The translations under genes were made by a program, and so were the position numbers. The notes below the pieces were generated by a model that was not told the origin of the DNA, did no database searches, and worked only from the letters and a program-made list of their open reading frames with translations. Positions 11,813 to 23,690 of a stretch of 64,000 nt of DNA are shown here, in pieces. The DNA is taken from assembly GCA_028023455.1 (NCBI GenBank), contig JAQFVV010012507.1, positions 1,619,456 through 1,683,455 on the forward strand. Direction: 5' to 3'. Source of the DNA: Epiperipatus broadwayi. Taxonomy: Eukaryota > Onychophora > Udeonychophora > Euonychophora > Peripatidae. How positions within the stretch are numbered: position 1 is the first letter of the stretch; every line of letters begins with the position of its first letter.

Positions 11813-12005
11813 AGTTTTGTAAAATGGTATGAAAAAAAGTTAATAATAACATAAAAAAGTATAATTATAAATTTGCAAAGAAAACTATAGAAGAGAATAA
11901 AAGTATCAAAAGTATATAACAATATATTTAATATTGATAGGAAACATTTGAGCAATAAGGAAGTAAGATTGAACTATTAGTCAAAAGAAAAATGTGTGAC
12001 ATACC
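11813..12005 (+). repeat. Inverted block inside antisense LINE copy
   Basis: This piece reads in the sense direction of family A (it matches about 40735-40920, including GAGAATAAAAGT) while the sequence on both sides is antisense. Part of it is the reverse complement of 11580-11805. Its left margin CTAGAGTTTTGTAAAATGG is repeated inverted at 12005-12030. Confidence 0.7.
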
Positions 12006-12530
12006 ATTTTACAAAACTCTAGATATTAATTTCTTCTTTATGATTCATTTTTATATATTTTCATATTCCATCATTCTTCATAAGTTGTCTTGTCTCAATA
12101 GAAATTTTACTGGATAATCACTTCCTACATGTTGCCAGCTATTTTTGTTGCAATTCTTAATAGTATACCAGTTATCTTCCTATTGACTTCATTCAAATTT
12201 GTACAGTTTGTAAGTTCTAATTTAAATTCATTGGAATATTACTGAAAGTTAGGAGTATGTTTTTTGTTAATAATGTTTACTTCGCTAGTTTTGCATTAAC
12301 ATTTTCTTACATCTCACTAATCGATTATTACTACCTGTGTTGAATTTATTAAGTACATTCCAATCTCAAAATACATGTTTTCTGTTAGTCAAAAAATAAT
12401 CCAATTCTGCAGTGTCTACATTTAGATACTTACATATCCATTTCCATTTAGCATTTTTCTAAAAGAAGAAAAATTATAATATAAAAATTTTTTTTTTCTG
12501 TGAATTCCCAAGTCTGCTTTTTGTATTAAT

Positions 12531-13410
12531 ACTAAAATTAATTAAGTTGGTAATAAATATGGTTTGAAGAAAAGCATAATGTTTAATTTTATTATTAATT
12601 TTATACAAAAAGTACTCAAATGATATTCAACAGAGTATCACTTTAGTTTCTTCACCATGTAGTCTACTAAATGAAACAATATCAGTCTTTAACTATTAAT
12701 GATAATAAAGATTCATTCATTTTTTTTGACAATTAACTTTTAATATTAATAATATAAAATAACAATTTAATTGATTAATTAAAGCTAATCAAGATACAAA
12801 GGATTCAAAAAAAAAATATATATACAAAATTTAGTTAGAATTTTTGTTATCTTTCTGGTTAAATTTTTTTTCTCAAAATATATTAATATTACTAGTAGTA
12901 AAAAACTTTTAGAAATATTTGAAAATTAAAATTTTATTACATGAACATTTGGGTAAATTATTGTTATTAGTGTTAGTCAATAACCATTTAGTAATATTTC
13001 TCCTAGTATGAATTTTTATTTTTATTTGATCTTTTTGATAATAATACTGACATGATAACACATATTAAGTAGTTATATATAAAAGTCTTGCTTTAGAGGA
13101 AATGTGATTATCTGAATACTTAATATCATACTTCTTCCTTTTTGGGGGAAAATAAATATTTTCAAGCATATAAGTCAGAGTTTATTTATGTTATTGCTGT
13201 TTTTTTTTTGCAATGTTTTGAATATGAAACATTTTTAGCTGCATTAGAATTTTTCTGTGATGCAATATATGATGTACTTTTGAACTACTTCGAATATGTT
13301 TTACATTTGGGTTTATTGTTTTATATGCTTTTAATGGTATGGTAATGCAATTATTGAAAATTATATGTTTGATAATATTTTTTATCATATAATATGATAA
13401 TAATAGTAAA
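12531..13410. other. AT-rich stretch with no gene seen
   Basis: The overlapping open frames of about 65 codons at 13142-13388 on both strands are low-complexity and match nothing I recognise. No repeat relationship to the rest of the window was found. Confidence 0.4.
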
Positions 13411-13659
13411 GTAGCTTACACCGCAGCATGTGCACGTTACAGATGGAATACTATTTATAATGAATAATCTCCTTTCCAAACACAAGATAAAGCTCTCAGT
13501 TCCAAATGCTTCAGATTAGCCCATATGTATAGCTTGAGTGATAAAGATAGAGTGGATCCATTCTATTTTTTAAAAAGACTTTATCTTGTGTTTGGAAAGG
13601 AGAGTATTTATTATAAATAGCGTTCATATGTAAAGCGCATGTGCCGTGATGTAAGCTAC
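13411..13659. mobile_element. Compact F1-family foldback element
   Basis: It starts GTAGCTTACA and ends TGTAAGCTAC. The arms of about 95-100 nt pair almost throughout, including CCTTTCCAAACACAAGATAAAG and its complement CTTTATCTTGTGTTTGGAAAGG. The loop at about 13500-13560 carries the family segment AGATTAGCCCATATG. The core matches the elements at 4634-7680. No clear target duplication can be read from the TAA-rich flanks. A MITE-like non-autonomous element is the likeliest reading. Confidence 0.8.
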
Positions 13660-13834
13660 ATTATTATTATTATTATAATTTATAAAAACATACACTCTAT
13701 ATAAATAAAAAATATTTATATATATAATATGATTAGTTAACCATAAAATTCTCCAGCATCATATATTTTTCATTTTGAAAGATTTATAGACTTTGGAATA
13801 AAAGTTAGAATATTACAAAGTCTGTTTTACATAT

Positions 13835-14028
13835 AATAAATATCTTAGGTTATTATTATTATTTTTTATGGAATTCAAATTTATCCCCAGTCTTATCAAT
13901 TTTATTTGAAGGCATTGAGATTTATTTATAAAATAAATATCTTATGTTATTATTATTATTTTTTATGAAATTCAAATTTATCCCCAGTCTTATCGATTTT
14001 ATTTGAAGTCATTGAGATTTATTTGTAA
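13835..14028. repeat. Tandem duplication, two 97-bp units
   Basis: The unit starts AATAAATATCTTA and contains TTTATCCCCAGTCTTATC and ATTGAGATTTATTT. Copies are at 13835-13931 and 13932-14028 with few differences, so the duplication is fairly recent. Confidence 0.9.
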
Positions 14029-16377
14029 AAAAATTGTGGAAAGAAATGGAAAATTACTTGATAAATAATTTTGTTCAATATATTTATGTTTCATTAATTT
14101 ACTTTTTTTTTATTTACTAGCTTTTTCTCCATTAACATAAATGTAGATCTATTATTATTATTATCTTGCAAATCATATATTTTTGCCATCTTTGTAAAAG
14201 CCCACTTATCACATTTTCTTTTCTAAGAAGTATATATATTAAATCTAGCTCCTTATATTTTTGTAGCCTGTTAACACTTTTTTTATAATTTTTCTCAGAA
14301 TGGTTTATCAGTTCGTGATTCATTTTTAAGCTTCATTTTGATATTTTTAACTATGTCATATTTATATTTTATCCATTTTCTTATCTATTAATTATCTTTT
14401 TGAAAACTTAAGATTATTTTAATTTTTGTATCTTTTTCATAATTTTTTTGCCATTAATTTAGCTTCTTTTAAAGTTTTTTTTGAATAATTCACATCTGTG
14501 ATTTGAATTAATTCTAACTTAGCTTTTTATCTTTAAATGTTTTCTTATCCAATAAATGTTAATTTTCTTTTTCTTAATTTCTTTTACGTTTTTCTATTGC
14601 CTATTTAATTTTTTGTTTAGTATATTCTTTTGAAAGTTAGTGCTGTTTGGATTATACTAGGTTAAGAATCAGATATATAAAAGCTTTATGTTTACTTATA
14701 TTTTTAATATTTACATTAAGGTAGTATACAATCTATTGAAATCAACCTGGATTTTTCTTTGTATGATGATTATTAATATTTAGCCTTTTATTTTTATTTT
14801 TTATAAACTTATTAATTTTTCATGCTTGTTATTTTTTACCTCAAGTTCAAAGTGTCATATAATTTTAATAATGTCTTCCTTTCTTTATCAAAAGGATTAA
14901 AATTAATATTTTCTTTTTAAGAGTTGATAAAGGCACTACACAACTAGATGGTACAATATTAATTAGATTATTAATTGTTTAGAAAATCTTGTGATGTTAA
15001 ACTATTTTTATATTATACTTTTTGAATTTTTAATGTATGCTTTGTATTTATCATCATCATAATCATTAATTGACATGCTCATTTGAATAAGCACTATATC
15101 TTTTGGAACTAGTTTTAACTTAATTAACTATGGTATAGCTAAAAAGCTAAAATAATACTCATTCCATTATATCTATTGTTATAACTGAGTAACAAACTTA
15201 AAACCTTTTTCTTTTTTTGTTCTGGAACCATACATTTTATCTCAGTGAATCCAGTAATATTTAACCATTTTCTTTTTATCTTTGACAATAAATTCAAAGT
15301 CTTCATTGGATTTCATTTCAATATAGGAATTTTACATATAGCTAATGATTGAAATTTGGTCTCTACCAGGAATAGTTTTGAATTTGAATATATAATTCTT
15401 TTAATTTATGATTGTTTTAATATTGTTAACAATTTTGTTAATTTAAAATTGAGTTAAACATTTGTAGATGTTGGGTTCTGTTCTGTTTTTATATGATTAA
15501 TTTTTGTTTAGAAAATTAAACGTTAGTAGATTTTCATTTCAATTTACTTTATATACATAGAAAATTGCAACATTTTTTTTAAAGTTAATCTTTGAAGAAA
15601 ATATTTAAATAATGGATTTGGAATTAAATTATGTATACCCAAAATAAATTTTATAATAGTTAAAAAAGTTTAATATGTTAGCTAGAGGTTGTTTTATCAT
15701 GTCTGATGGGGAACAAAATTTAAGTAATATTAAAACAATGTTGAATATTTTTTTCCTTCCTCTCAATATTAAAATATATTATTAATGCTGTGGCAGTAAC
15801 AATTTTTTATGTGTATATATCCACACACTATATTTGTCCAGAGATCATCAAAGAATAACAAGGTTATATCATTGCAAAGATTAAAGTATTTCCAGTGGAT
15901 AAGTAAAACAATTCCAAACTAGAAATTTACTGCTGGTCTTCAATTAACATTTTAATTAAAGATGTTATGCATTTAATGTGGAAAATATGTAATCTGGAAG
16001 AGCTTATTAGCACAGAATCCTTAGAATAATTATCATTCAAATGCTTCTAACAAATTAATAAAAAGTCAAATCTAGTGTTTCAAAGAAAAATGCTTTTAGT
16101 TTGGCTGTTTTGAATACACAGAATTAATGAACTTAATGTTGTTATTTAGCTTAACTATTGTGGGTCAAACAACTCATATAACTTATAATGATTTTTAATC
16201 AAACTAATATGAAAAGAAAATTATTAATTTAATTACTCTTTAAGAGATAAGTATATTTTAGAAAACTTTTGTATTATAATTCATATTGAAATAGTTTCTA
16301 TCTTATTATATATGTATATGGTGTATCCAGTGTTTTAATAATATATAACATTTCAAGATTATTTCTCATACAAATGG
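14029..16377. other. AT-rich stretch, no supported gene
   Basis: The minus strand of 14130-14660 has fragmentary open frames rich in K, N and E (63 codons at 14132-14323). They vaguely resemble the lysine-rich linker regions of retroelements, but I see no catalytic motif. The rest shows only simple AT-rich sequence. Confidence 0.3.
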
Positions 16378-16568
16378 TTTATTAAGTAAATGAATATTCT
16401 CAAGCCAAACCATAAGATAATTTTTTGTTCATACAAAAAAGGTTGTATGTTTTTTCTTTTTATCTCATTTTTTTATATAGGGAGTTATGGGAAACATTTT
16501 AGTCAGAAAACATGAGTTTTAATTTGTGTTATGCTTTGGTTTGAGAGTATTCATTTACTTAGTAAATC
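16378..16568. repeat. Foldback sequence distantly related to F1
   Basis: The arms of about 45 nt pair: TTTATTAAGTAAATGAATA at 16378 with the complement ending at 16568. The right arm contains GGTTTGAGAGTATTCATTTA, sharing GAGAGTATTCATTTA with the F1 elements. The interior differs. Confidence 0.65.
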
Positions 16569-17800
16569 AATAATCAAAAAAGCAAGTCATATATAATGTG
16601 ATGTTATTTTTATAAGCTTGTATTTACAAAAATATAATACAGAGAGTGTGCTAATAGCTCAAACAAGCTCTTAATTGATAAGTGCGGTATGAGAAAATAT
16701 TTAAAATCTCTATCCAGAACCTTCCCATCTCCAGACCAACCGGTTTCAAGCTTATGGCTCACATCAATGGAGAGCTAGAATATTCGGACACTAGATCTAA
16801 AATATCAATTCAAAACCCAGCACTTACTTCATACGTAATATTTAAGTAAATCAATGAAACAAGAAATAATCTCAAAATGTTACATATTATTAAAACAGTT
16901 ATTTCATATTTCATTTTTTAAAATCCGTATTGATAATATTTAAAGTGAGAGTAATCTCAAACATGACCATAATTCTATATATATATTAATACTTAATTTT
17001 GTGAATAATCTTTTGCTATTATTTTACATTCTTATCACACATACATGCAATGCTTATTTTAGTTTATAATATGCAAAGGAAGCTTAAAAATTGTATTTTA
17101 TTTTATAAACATTATAGCAAATTAATTTTAGTACATTGAGTAAAAAATACCAAATCATTTTTCTCTGAAAATCAATAGTAAAAAATTTATTTTTATGTAA
17201 GGAAGTACAGTATTTGATGTTTTTTTGATTATCAAAGTAATAAATTTTAACAATGGGTTTGTTAATTACATTCATAAATTTTAATGATTTTTATAATTGC
17301 CAGAATTTTATCATAGTTTCTACACAGAATAAATGTTTGAATTTCTATCACTCCCAAATCGATCACATATTTTGTTATTTTAGTTATTTATTTTTTTAAT
17401 GTTTGCTCTTTAATGTAAATAAAAATTCTTTAAAACAATAATTTGTGAAATTTTTTATTTTTTTTATTAAGCTGAATTTTGGAATTATTTTAAATTATGA
17501 AAGTTATTATTTTATTGTTTTTCAAACTTATACTTAGATTATTATATATATAAAGTCATTGTACTAAATATATAGAATTCTTTATATTATTTAGATTATT
17601 GCTCATTTGAAAACATTTATCATATATATGCTACTTTTATACAGAAGTTATATGTTATAAAATGTATTGTAATTTCTGTAAGGAAGTTTTAAATTATGAT
17701 TAATTAATAAATCAGTTGCTTTATATATCATTAATTTAAGATAAAATTATACTATTTTTTTATTGCTAATTAGTAGTTTTAATTGGCAAATTGAAAATAT
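16569..17800. other. Mostly featureless; one less AT-rich island
   Basis: 16640-16820 is less AT-rich and contains CTCCAGACCAACCGGTTTCA and GGCTCACATCAATGGAGAGC. Its wording is loosely like part of hairpin element H (around 22590 on the other strand), so it may be a remote relative. The 63-codon minus frame at 17084-17275 is unremarkable. Confidence 0.3.
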
Positions 17801-17899
17801 CGGTGATCAGGAGGTCAGCGACAGCTGCTTTACAAGCAGTTGTCCCAGATTAGCGGGTTCGCTTCCCGGTTGATGCTATGACATATGAGAAAAAATAAT
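17801..17899 (+). mobile_element. tRNA-derived SINE copy
   Basis: Flanked by a perfect 12-bp duplication AATTGAAAATAT (17789-17800, 17900-17911). Contains GAGGTCAGCGACAGCTGC, then TTTACAAGCAGTTGTCCC, the B-box-like GCGGGTTCGCTTCCCGG, and the 3' end GATGCTATGACATATGAG with an A-rich tail. Confidence 0.87.
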
Positions 17900-17911
17900 A
17901 ATTGAAAATAT

Positions 17912-19289
17912 TGTTTAAATTAGAATCTTATAAAGAAAATATTATATTTACCTCATATATAACATTTTTTAAAGTTAATATTGCTCTAATAAATTATTTT
18001 TAATTGATTTCCTGTGTAAATAAAAATTATAAATACTTTAAATGATCAAATTTCAATGTTAAAATTTGTCCACAATAAAAACTGTATATGAATATGATCT
18101 ACACATTAATTCACAATGTTATTTAATTCAAGTTCACTCATTCAAATAATATGAGTATAATTACGTTAAGAGCCATAGTTTTATAATACTTTCAGCATAT
18201 GCCAACAACTTTGTATCACATTGTTTTATGAGATATGTGAATAATCCCTTTTCCTTATGTTTTTATCAAATTGATTTGCTTCATTTTAATTTCAATCTTT
18301 TAAAATCCTAATTGACATAGATAAATAATAAATATATTTTTTCTTCATGTTTTTAAAAATTTTTTTTTTTCACATTATTTGATAAATCTTTTATTAATTT
18401 GTTTGAAATCTTAATTTATTAAGTTTTTTTTATTTCATTAAATTGTAATATCTTCTATTGCTTTGATTGAAATGTTTAATGTTGTGATTTTACTTTGAAA
18501 TTAAATGGTAACAAAACCTTTAACATCCACATGTTTTTAAAGCTGCACATTCATTATACAAACTTATACAATTGAAAATTAGCTTCTAGTATTAATTTGC
18601 TTTTCCACAATTAATTAATTAATTCTATATAGTAGCAAAAACATTATATAAATTTAATTTTATTCTGAAATCCAAAAAAGCCTTTCTTAAAAGTTAAAAA
18701 TTATTGTAAAGATATTTTTGAAGATGTTTTCTAAAGAAATCATTGGCAAAATTGCTGCTTGTATCATTTCCTATCAAATTTAATAGCCTAAAAATAAAGT
18801 GATTTATATACAAATATATGTGTATTCATAAAAAAATTCATAGGCATAAAAATTATTTGTTTTATTATTCCAGCTTAAAGATATTGTAATTAAGTAATAT
18901 ACTTTGTAAGGGAGAATATTTGTACTATGACAAAGTTTTTTTTTTCACTCATTGGTTTTGAATGGTTAATATGGATGATAATGTTATTCATTTCCTACCA
19001 TTCTATTAATTATTATCATTACTCATTTTTCAATAGGGTTTACTTATTTTACAACATATGAAACTAGACCACATTTTCCAAGCTTTTTTGTCTCTTGTTC
19101 TATTTTTCAACAACTCATACTTAATTTGCTTTTTAAGGTCATCAATCAACATTTTTTAAACCTATTTTTCTAATACTTCATGCAGTTCTGTGTAATATAT
19201 CTTTACAAATTTCTCCTATATAAATATATGCCTTTCCTAGATTCTCATTATTTTCATAATTTCCTTAAAAAAATCTTTCATTTGCTCTG
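17912..19289. other. AT-rich stretch, no supported gene
   Basis: The minus strand of about 19050-19260 has a weak retroelement-like flavour (broken LKKQIKYELLKNRTRDKKAW), but nothing decisive. The remainder shows only AT-rich sequence. Confidence 0.3.
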
Positions 19290-20100
19290 AACATATATAT
19301 AAAAAATATACATAAATAATTTCTAAAATTAAATTTAACTTACATTGTATTTAAAAGTTTCCAAGATCTTTCAATTAAACAGCAATGTTTGATGAAGAAA
19401 ACCAAACAATCTTTGCTGGACATACATGATGTTAAATTGAATATTAAATCTTAAAATTACATATCTAAAACTTAAATATATCTTTAGTAATAAGTTATTT
19501 TAAAAATGCCTATGTATATAGCTTATATATCCCATGTATATCCTTAAATTTAATGATCATAATTGTGTATTCCTTCTAAACATGGCTTATATTTATTTAA
19601 CCTATTACGTAAATTGTGTAGACCTAACTCAACTCTCATACAATTATTAATACATACTTACATGGCCGATCTTTATCTTAGATTCCATTCTTTCTTAAAA
19701 TATTATTTCTCTCTGCTTTCTTTAATAGTTCATATTTTTATCTTATAATAAGCTCATTTGGACACTACTATTTCATATTTGTCATTATTGATGACACATT
19801 ATCTACTTAGTTGAGGACTATATATTTTCAAAAAGTTAACTTTAACTATGTTAACTATTCTAATATGGTTTATCATAAATAAATTATAAATGATTTCTCT
19901 TAAAAATTTGCTGGGTTTTAAGGAATAAATACACTAATCAAGAAAATTGAGTTCAATATTAGATTTTCTATTAAAAATGATCTTATAATTTTATACATTG
20001 TTAATTATACCTGTATACAAAAGATATAATCTTAAAAATTGTTCTTTTAAAAAAATCTCTTAACAGACTATAATATGATGCATTATGCATATACAATATA
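19290..20100. repeat. Dispersed repeat R, copy 1
   Basis: An 800-bp region alignable by eye, in the same orientation, to 36290-36990. Shared landmarks in order: AAATTAAATTTAACTTACA; AAACAGCAATGTTTGA followed by GAAGAAAA; GGTGTTAAATTGAAT-like; CTTATATTTATTTAACCT-like; AATAAATTATAAATGATTTCT-like; and a final block around TACAAAAGATATAATCTTAAA. No domain is recognisable on either strand. It could be the 3' region of a LINE read antisense. Confidence 0.75.
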
Positions 20101-20868
20101 TAATATTTTTGATCTTATTTTTCCAACTTAACTTTTTTTCAAATTTATATTATATTTTCAATTTTGGTTTTCATTTTTTCTAAATGACCTTGTTTTTGCT
20201 CCAGATAAAGTTGTACTCTAAGCAAAATATTTACCAAATTTTTTTAAGATATAATTCCAATAATTTACAGAATTATCTACCTTTATCGAAACCTGTTTAG
20301 CCATTGCACTTCTCATTCTTAATTGTTTTATTATTACATGATGTTCAACTTAAGCAATAACTTTATAATTTTTATCTACCTATTTTTATTACTTTAATTT
20401 TATTTACATTCTACATAATATTTTCTTGATCTCATTTTTATAATCAGGATTAGTCATTTCCAGAAAGCAAGTATTTTTTGAGGAATCAACAAAATTTCAA
20501 ATAAAAATATTTAAATTTCAATATTAATATTTGATAAATGTTTTGTATTTCTTATAACATTTTACATTTTTATACATAAAATTAAGCACATAAATATTTT
20601 TATTATTTATATTATTAAATATAACACTTTATAAAATAATTCACTTTTAAATCATGTAGAAAATATTTTGAGAAAGTAAATGTGGCTTTATTGCTATTTC
20701 ATTTATAGCATCAGAAAAATTAGAATTGGCAGTAGTTTTTTTCTATACTAAGTATATTTTACCCATCATACATTTGCAAAGTGAAGGTAATTCTCAATAA
20801 GCTTTAATTTAATAAAAGATGTTTTGGAACTTGAAATTGTCATGGTCACCATTATTACAAGTAATATA
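20101..20868. other. AT-rich stretch, no supported gene
   Basis: No frame with a recognisable motif and no repeat relationship found. Confidence 0.4.
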
Positions 20869-22048
20869 CACCTGGGTCTCATTTTATGTGATAGATAGGT
20901 TCCTCAGAAAACACGCGCAAATGAAATCGCGCAAAAATAGATGTAACTTACCTTGAAAAAGGGGGGATATGGACTGTGATTTTTCAAAACTCGCGTAAAA
21001 GCAAAGCACCAACGTAAAATTTACTTTAAAATTTGCGCAAAAAAAAAAAAAATAAGGAAATAAAATATGACTTAATAAAAAATTTCAAATTTGAAAAAAA
21101 TTGATACAAGACAAACTTTTTTTAACTATAATATTTAATTTTATTCAAAATAATATATTTTTATGCATAATTTACAGTACAGTAATTTACATTTTTTTAT
21201 ATATGTTTTAATTATTATCGCTATTTGCTGATAAACAGTTTCGTTTGCAAACTGGTAAAAAATAAAGATTCTTCATAAGAGGAAATACAACTAACGCCAA
21301 GTTCACCCTCATATTGTGTTAATGGTTTTCTGTTGACAATATAATTAGTAATTAATCTTTGAGACGATGATTTTATTAATTGTTTATGAGACTTATGATA
21401 ATAAAAATACATTTATTCACCACTGCTGGGAAAAATTTAATTAAAACTAACAACTAACAATTAAATTCTTATTTTTGTCTTTGATTTTTTAATTTTCAAT
21501 TCCGTTTAAAAATCAAATTTCGTTTTACATCACATTAATTTCAAGTCACTGTAAGTAATTTTAAAATTGTTAATTACAATTAAAAATCAGATTTTAATTT
21601 TTAATTGTCAAATTTAATTGTGCCCACTGCTATTACTCACCTTTTAAAAATAAATTTGCGGACACTAAATGATTAATAATTGATTACGTTCTTTTTTAAA
21701 AAGCAAAAACAGAATGTGATTTAAAATGCAAAATTAACACGCACAATGTTTGAACAAATTTACATTATAATCTTGTAAATTTAATGTGTGTATACATAAA
21801 ATGTGGAAATCATGATTTTAATTTCATTATTGCATAAAATCTTACTATTATAAAGCACTAAAAATATTGAAATTACTAAGATGAAAGTCGAATTCCAATA
21901 ATGTGCTATTACTTTCAATATAACGTAAGTGCACGAAATTTATTATTTAAAGTAATAGCGCATTATCGGAGTTCGACTTCCGGTGAAACATGAATAGCGT
22001 AACTTCAAAATCGTGTTAAATAAGTCCGCGTAAAAAGAGACCCAGGTG
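20869..22048. mobile_element. 1.18-kb DNA transposon-like element with TIRs
   Basis: The left end CACCTGGGTCTCATTTTATG and the right end CGTAAAAAGAGACCCAGGTG are inverted repeats of about 20 bp; the outer 12 bases are perfect. TA flanks both ends (20867-20868, 22049-22050). The ends are relatively rich in CGCG-type words (CGCGCAAATGAAATCGCGC near the left end), unlike the surroundings. No transposase is visible; the 63-codon minus frame at 21221-21412 matches nothing I know. TA duplication and TIRs fit a non-autonomous Tc1/mariner/pogo-like element, but the superfamily is inferred. Confidence 0.85.
21885..21979. repeat. 95-bp internal palindrome of the TIR element
   Basis: AAGTCGAATTCCAATAATG...CATTATCGGAGTTCGACTT. 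The arms of about 38 nt also pair GTGCTATTACTTT with AAAGTAATAGCGC around a loop near 21930. Confidence 0.88.
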
Positions 22049-22398
22049 TATTCAGAAAAGGTTTATTTTAATTATTATCAATTATATATTGTAATACATT
22101 CAGAACACAATTTACATTGTTTCAAAATCATTTCTTTTACAAAATTATTATAAAATGTTGAATTATTTTCTAATATTTTTATAAATATAGTTAATTTAAA
22201 ATAATTAAATGTTTTTCTTGAAGTTGAAAAATTTGTTTGTTTGTTTGTTTATTTATTTGTGAAATTTTGATCTTTTTTAAGTTAGAATGAAATTTTAAAA
22301 TTGAGGTTCAATATATGTAAATTCCATAGAATTGTTTCCAAATCTGATTTATAACTAAGTAATATCAGAGTAATCCATATAAGACACTAATCTTTTCA

Positions 22399-22725
22399 AA
22401 ATGTATTGGTACTAAATTGAGTTCAGACCCATTTGACTATATAAGCTATTGAGTTTAGATTGAAAATATTGTGTTTTCAATTTCATTCTCATAATTTTGT
22501 AATGAAGTGGAGATAAAAGGTGGTTGCTGGAGGGTTGCATTAGATCCTAAGATCTAGGTGCCGTGCTCTCAGATCCAAGGCTCCTCACTGATGATGGCCA
22601 CAAGCCAGAAACTAGTCTGGGGATATTGGATGAGTAGGCACTAGATAGGGATTTTATGCATAAGCCTTCTGACATCCATTGATTACTCTGGCACAGGTTA
22701 TGTATGGAGAGAGTTTTGCCTTGGT
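22399..22725 (+). mobile_element. Hairpin element family H, 5'-truncated copy c
   Basis: Flanked by a perfect 11-bp duplication TAATCTTTTCA (22388-22398, 22726-22736). The body follows the right half of copy b from ACTAAATTGAGTTCAGA through AGGTGGTTGCTGGAGGG and GATATTGGATGAGTAGGCAC, ending TATGGAGAGAGTTTTGCC. The left arm and leader are missing, but the 3' end is the same as in the other copies. Confidence 0.85.
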
Positions 22726-22989
22726 TAATCTTTTCAGTAGATCACCTACTGTCTTAGACATGGAATAGAGAGTGAGAAAATATTAAAAGTATTCAATAAT
22801 TTTACATATAGTTAAAAATTCTTCTTAGGACTTTTGTTCTTTTAAATAATGTTAGTAAAAAGATGGTATAAAGGTTTTTTGAATTTAAATTTAATCACAT
22901 TTTTTTTAATATTTGAAAATCAATATTTAGCAGCCTTAAGTTCACTATAATTTGTTAAAATTTTGTGCATTGTTTAAAATGTTTATGAA

Positions 22990-23690
22990 AGTGATAAGTT
23001 ATATTAATTTTTTAAGTAAGTGAATTAGTTTCTTAGATAGGGAGAGTAGAGGGATTTTTTAAAATAATGCTCACTATTGATTTTATTTGTTGTAATTTAA
23101 GTAATAAGAAAGTTGTTTATAATATAAAAAATATAATATAAAAAAGTTACTGATTTTGATTTCTTATACATATATAATTATGTACATATTAAATATGAAA
23201 TATACACAGAGTATATATATATATATTAACTTACTGTAGAAATATCTAGTGATATATATATACATTATATGTGTGCACAAATATCTAGTGATATATATGT
23301 ATATATATATATACACACATTATATGTGTGAAATATATTTAAAGTAAAATTATGTATATTAAGTAACATTAATTTTTTGAATAACTGAATTAATTTCTTA
23401 GATAGGAAGAGTGGGAGGAATTTTTTAGATAATGCTAACTATTGATTTTATTTGTTATGATTCATATAATGAAAAAGGTGTTTATAATATAGAAAATATA
23501 CTATATTTACCTACTGATTTCTTATATACATATATAATTATGTACACATACTAAATATAACCTATGCACAAAGAGTATACATATTAACTTACTGCAAAAA
23601 TATCTAGTGATATATATATATATACTATATGTGCAAAATTAATTTAAAGTAAAATTATATGTATTAAGTGAGATTCATTTAAAATATAGT
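22990..23690. repeat. Tandem duplication of about 350 bp with AT dinucleotide runs
   Basis: Two units in the same direction (about 22996-23362 and 23363-23680). They share TTTCTTAGATAGG, ACTATTGATTTTATTTGTT, CATATATAATTATGTACA and AATATCTAGTGATATATAT. The first unit has an extra internal repeat of the last motif. A weak partial third unit lies at about 23790-23880. Confidence 0.8.

Larger units (their letters stand above)
9258..12530 (-). pseudogene. LINE family A (RTE-like), long antisense copy with insertions
   Basis: Read right to left this follows the family A copy at 40250-42140. Endonuclease C-terminal region: 12020-12470, including the equivalent of LDLILTKRK. Pre-RT region: 11197-11655. 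Motif A surroundings (AFDSI-like, then LDHHDKDSGYCQILK): about 9928-10083. Motif B (diverged GVRQGDSVSPKLF): about 9700-9757. C-terminal region: 9258-9400. Two hairpin elements (9758-9910, 10096-11183) and a SINE (11656-11768) split it, each with target duplications. A block at 11813-12005 is inverted relative to the rest. All frames are broken by stops. Confidence 0.75.

Noticed and set aside
14132-14323. A lysine-rich frame as part of another LINE
   Set aside because: No reverse transcriptase or endonuclease motif nearby; composition alone explains it.
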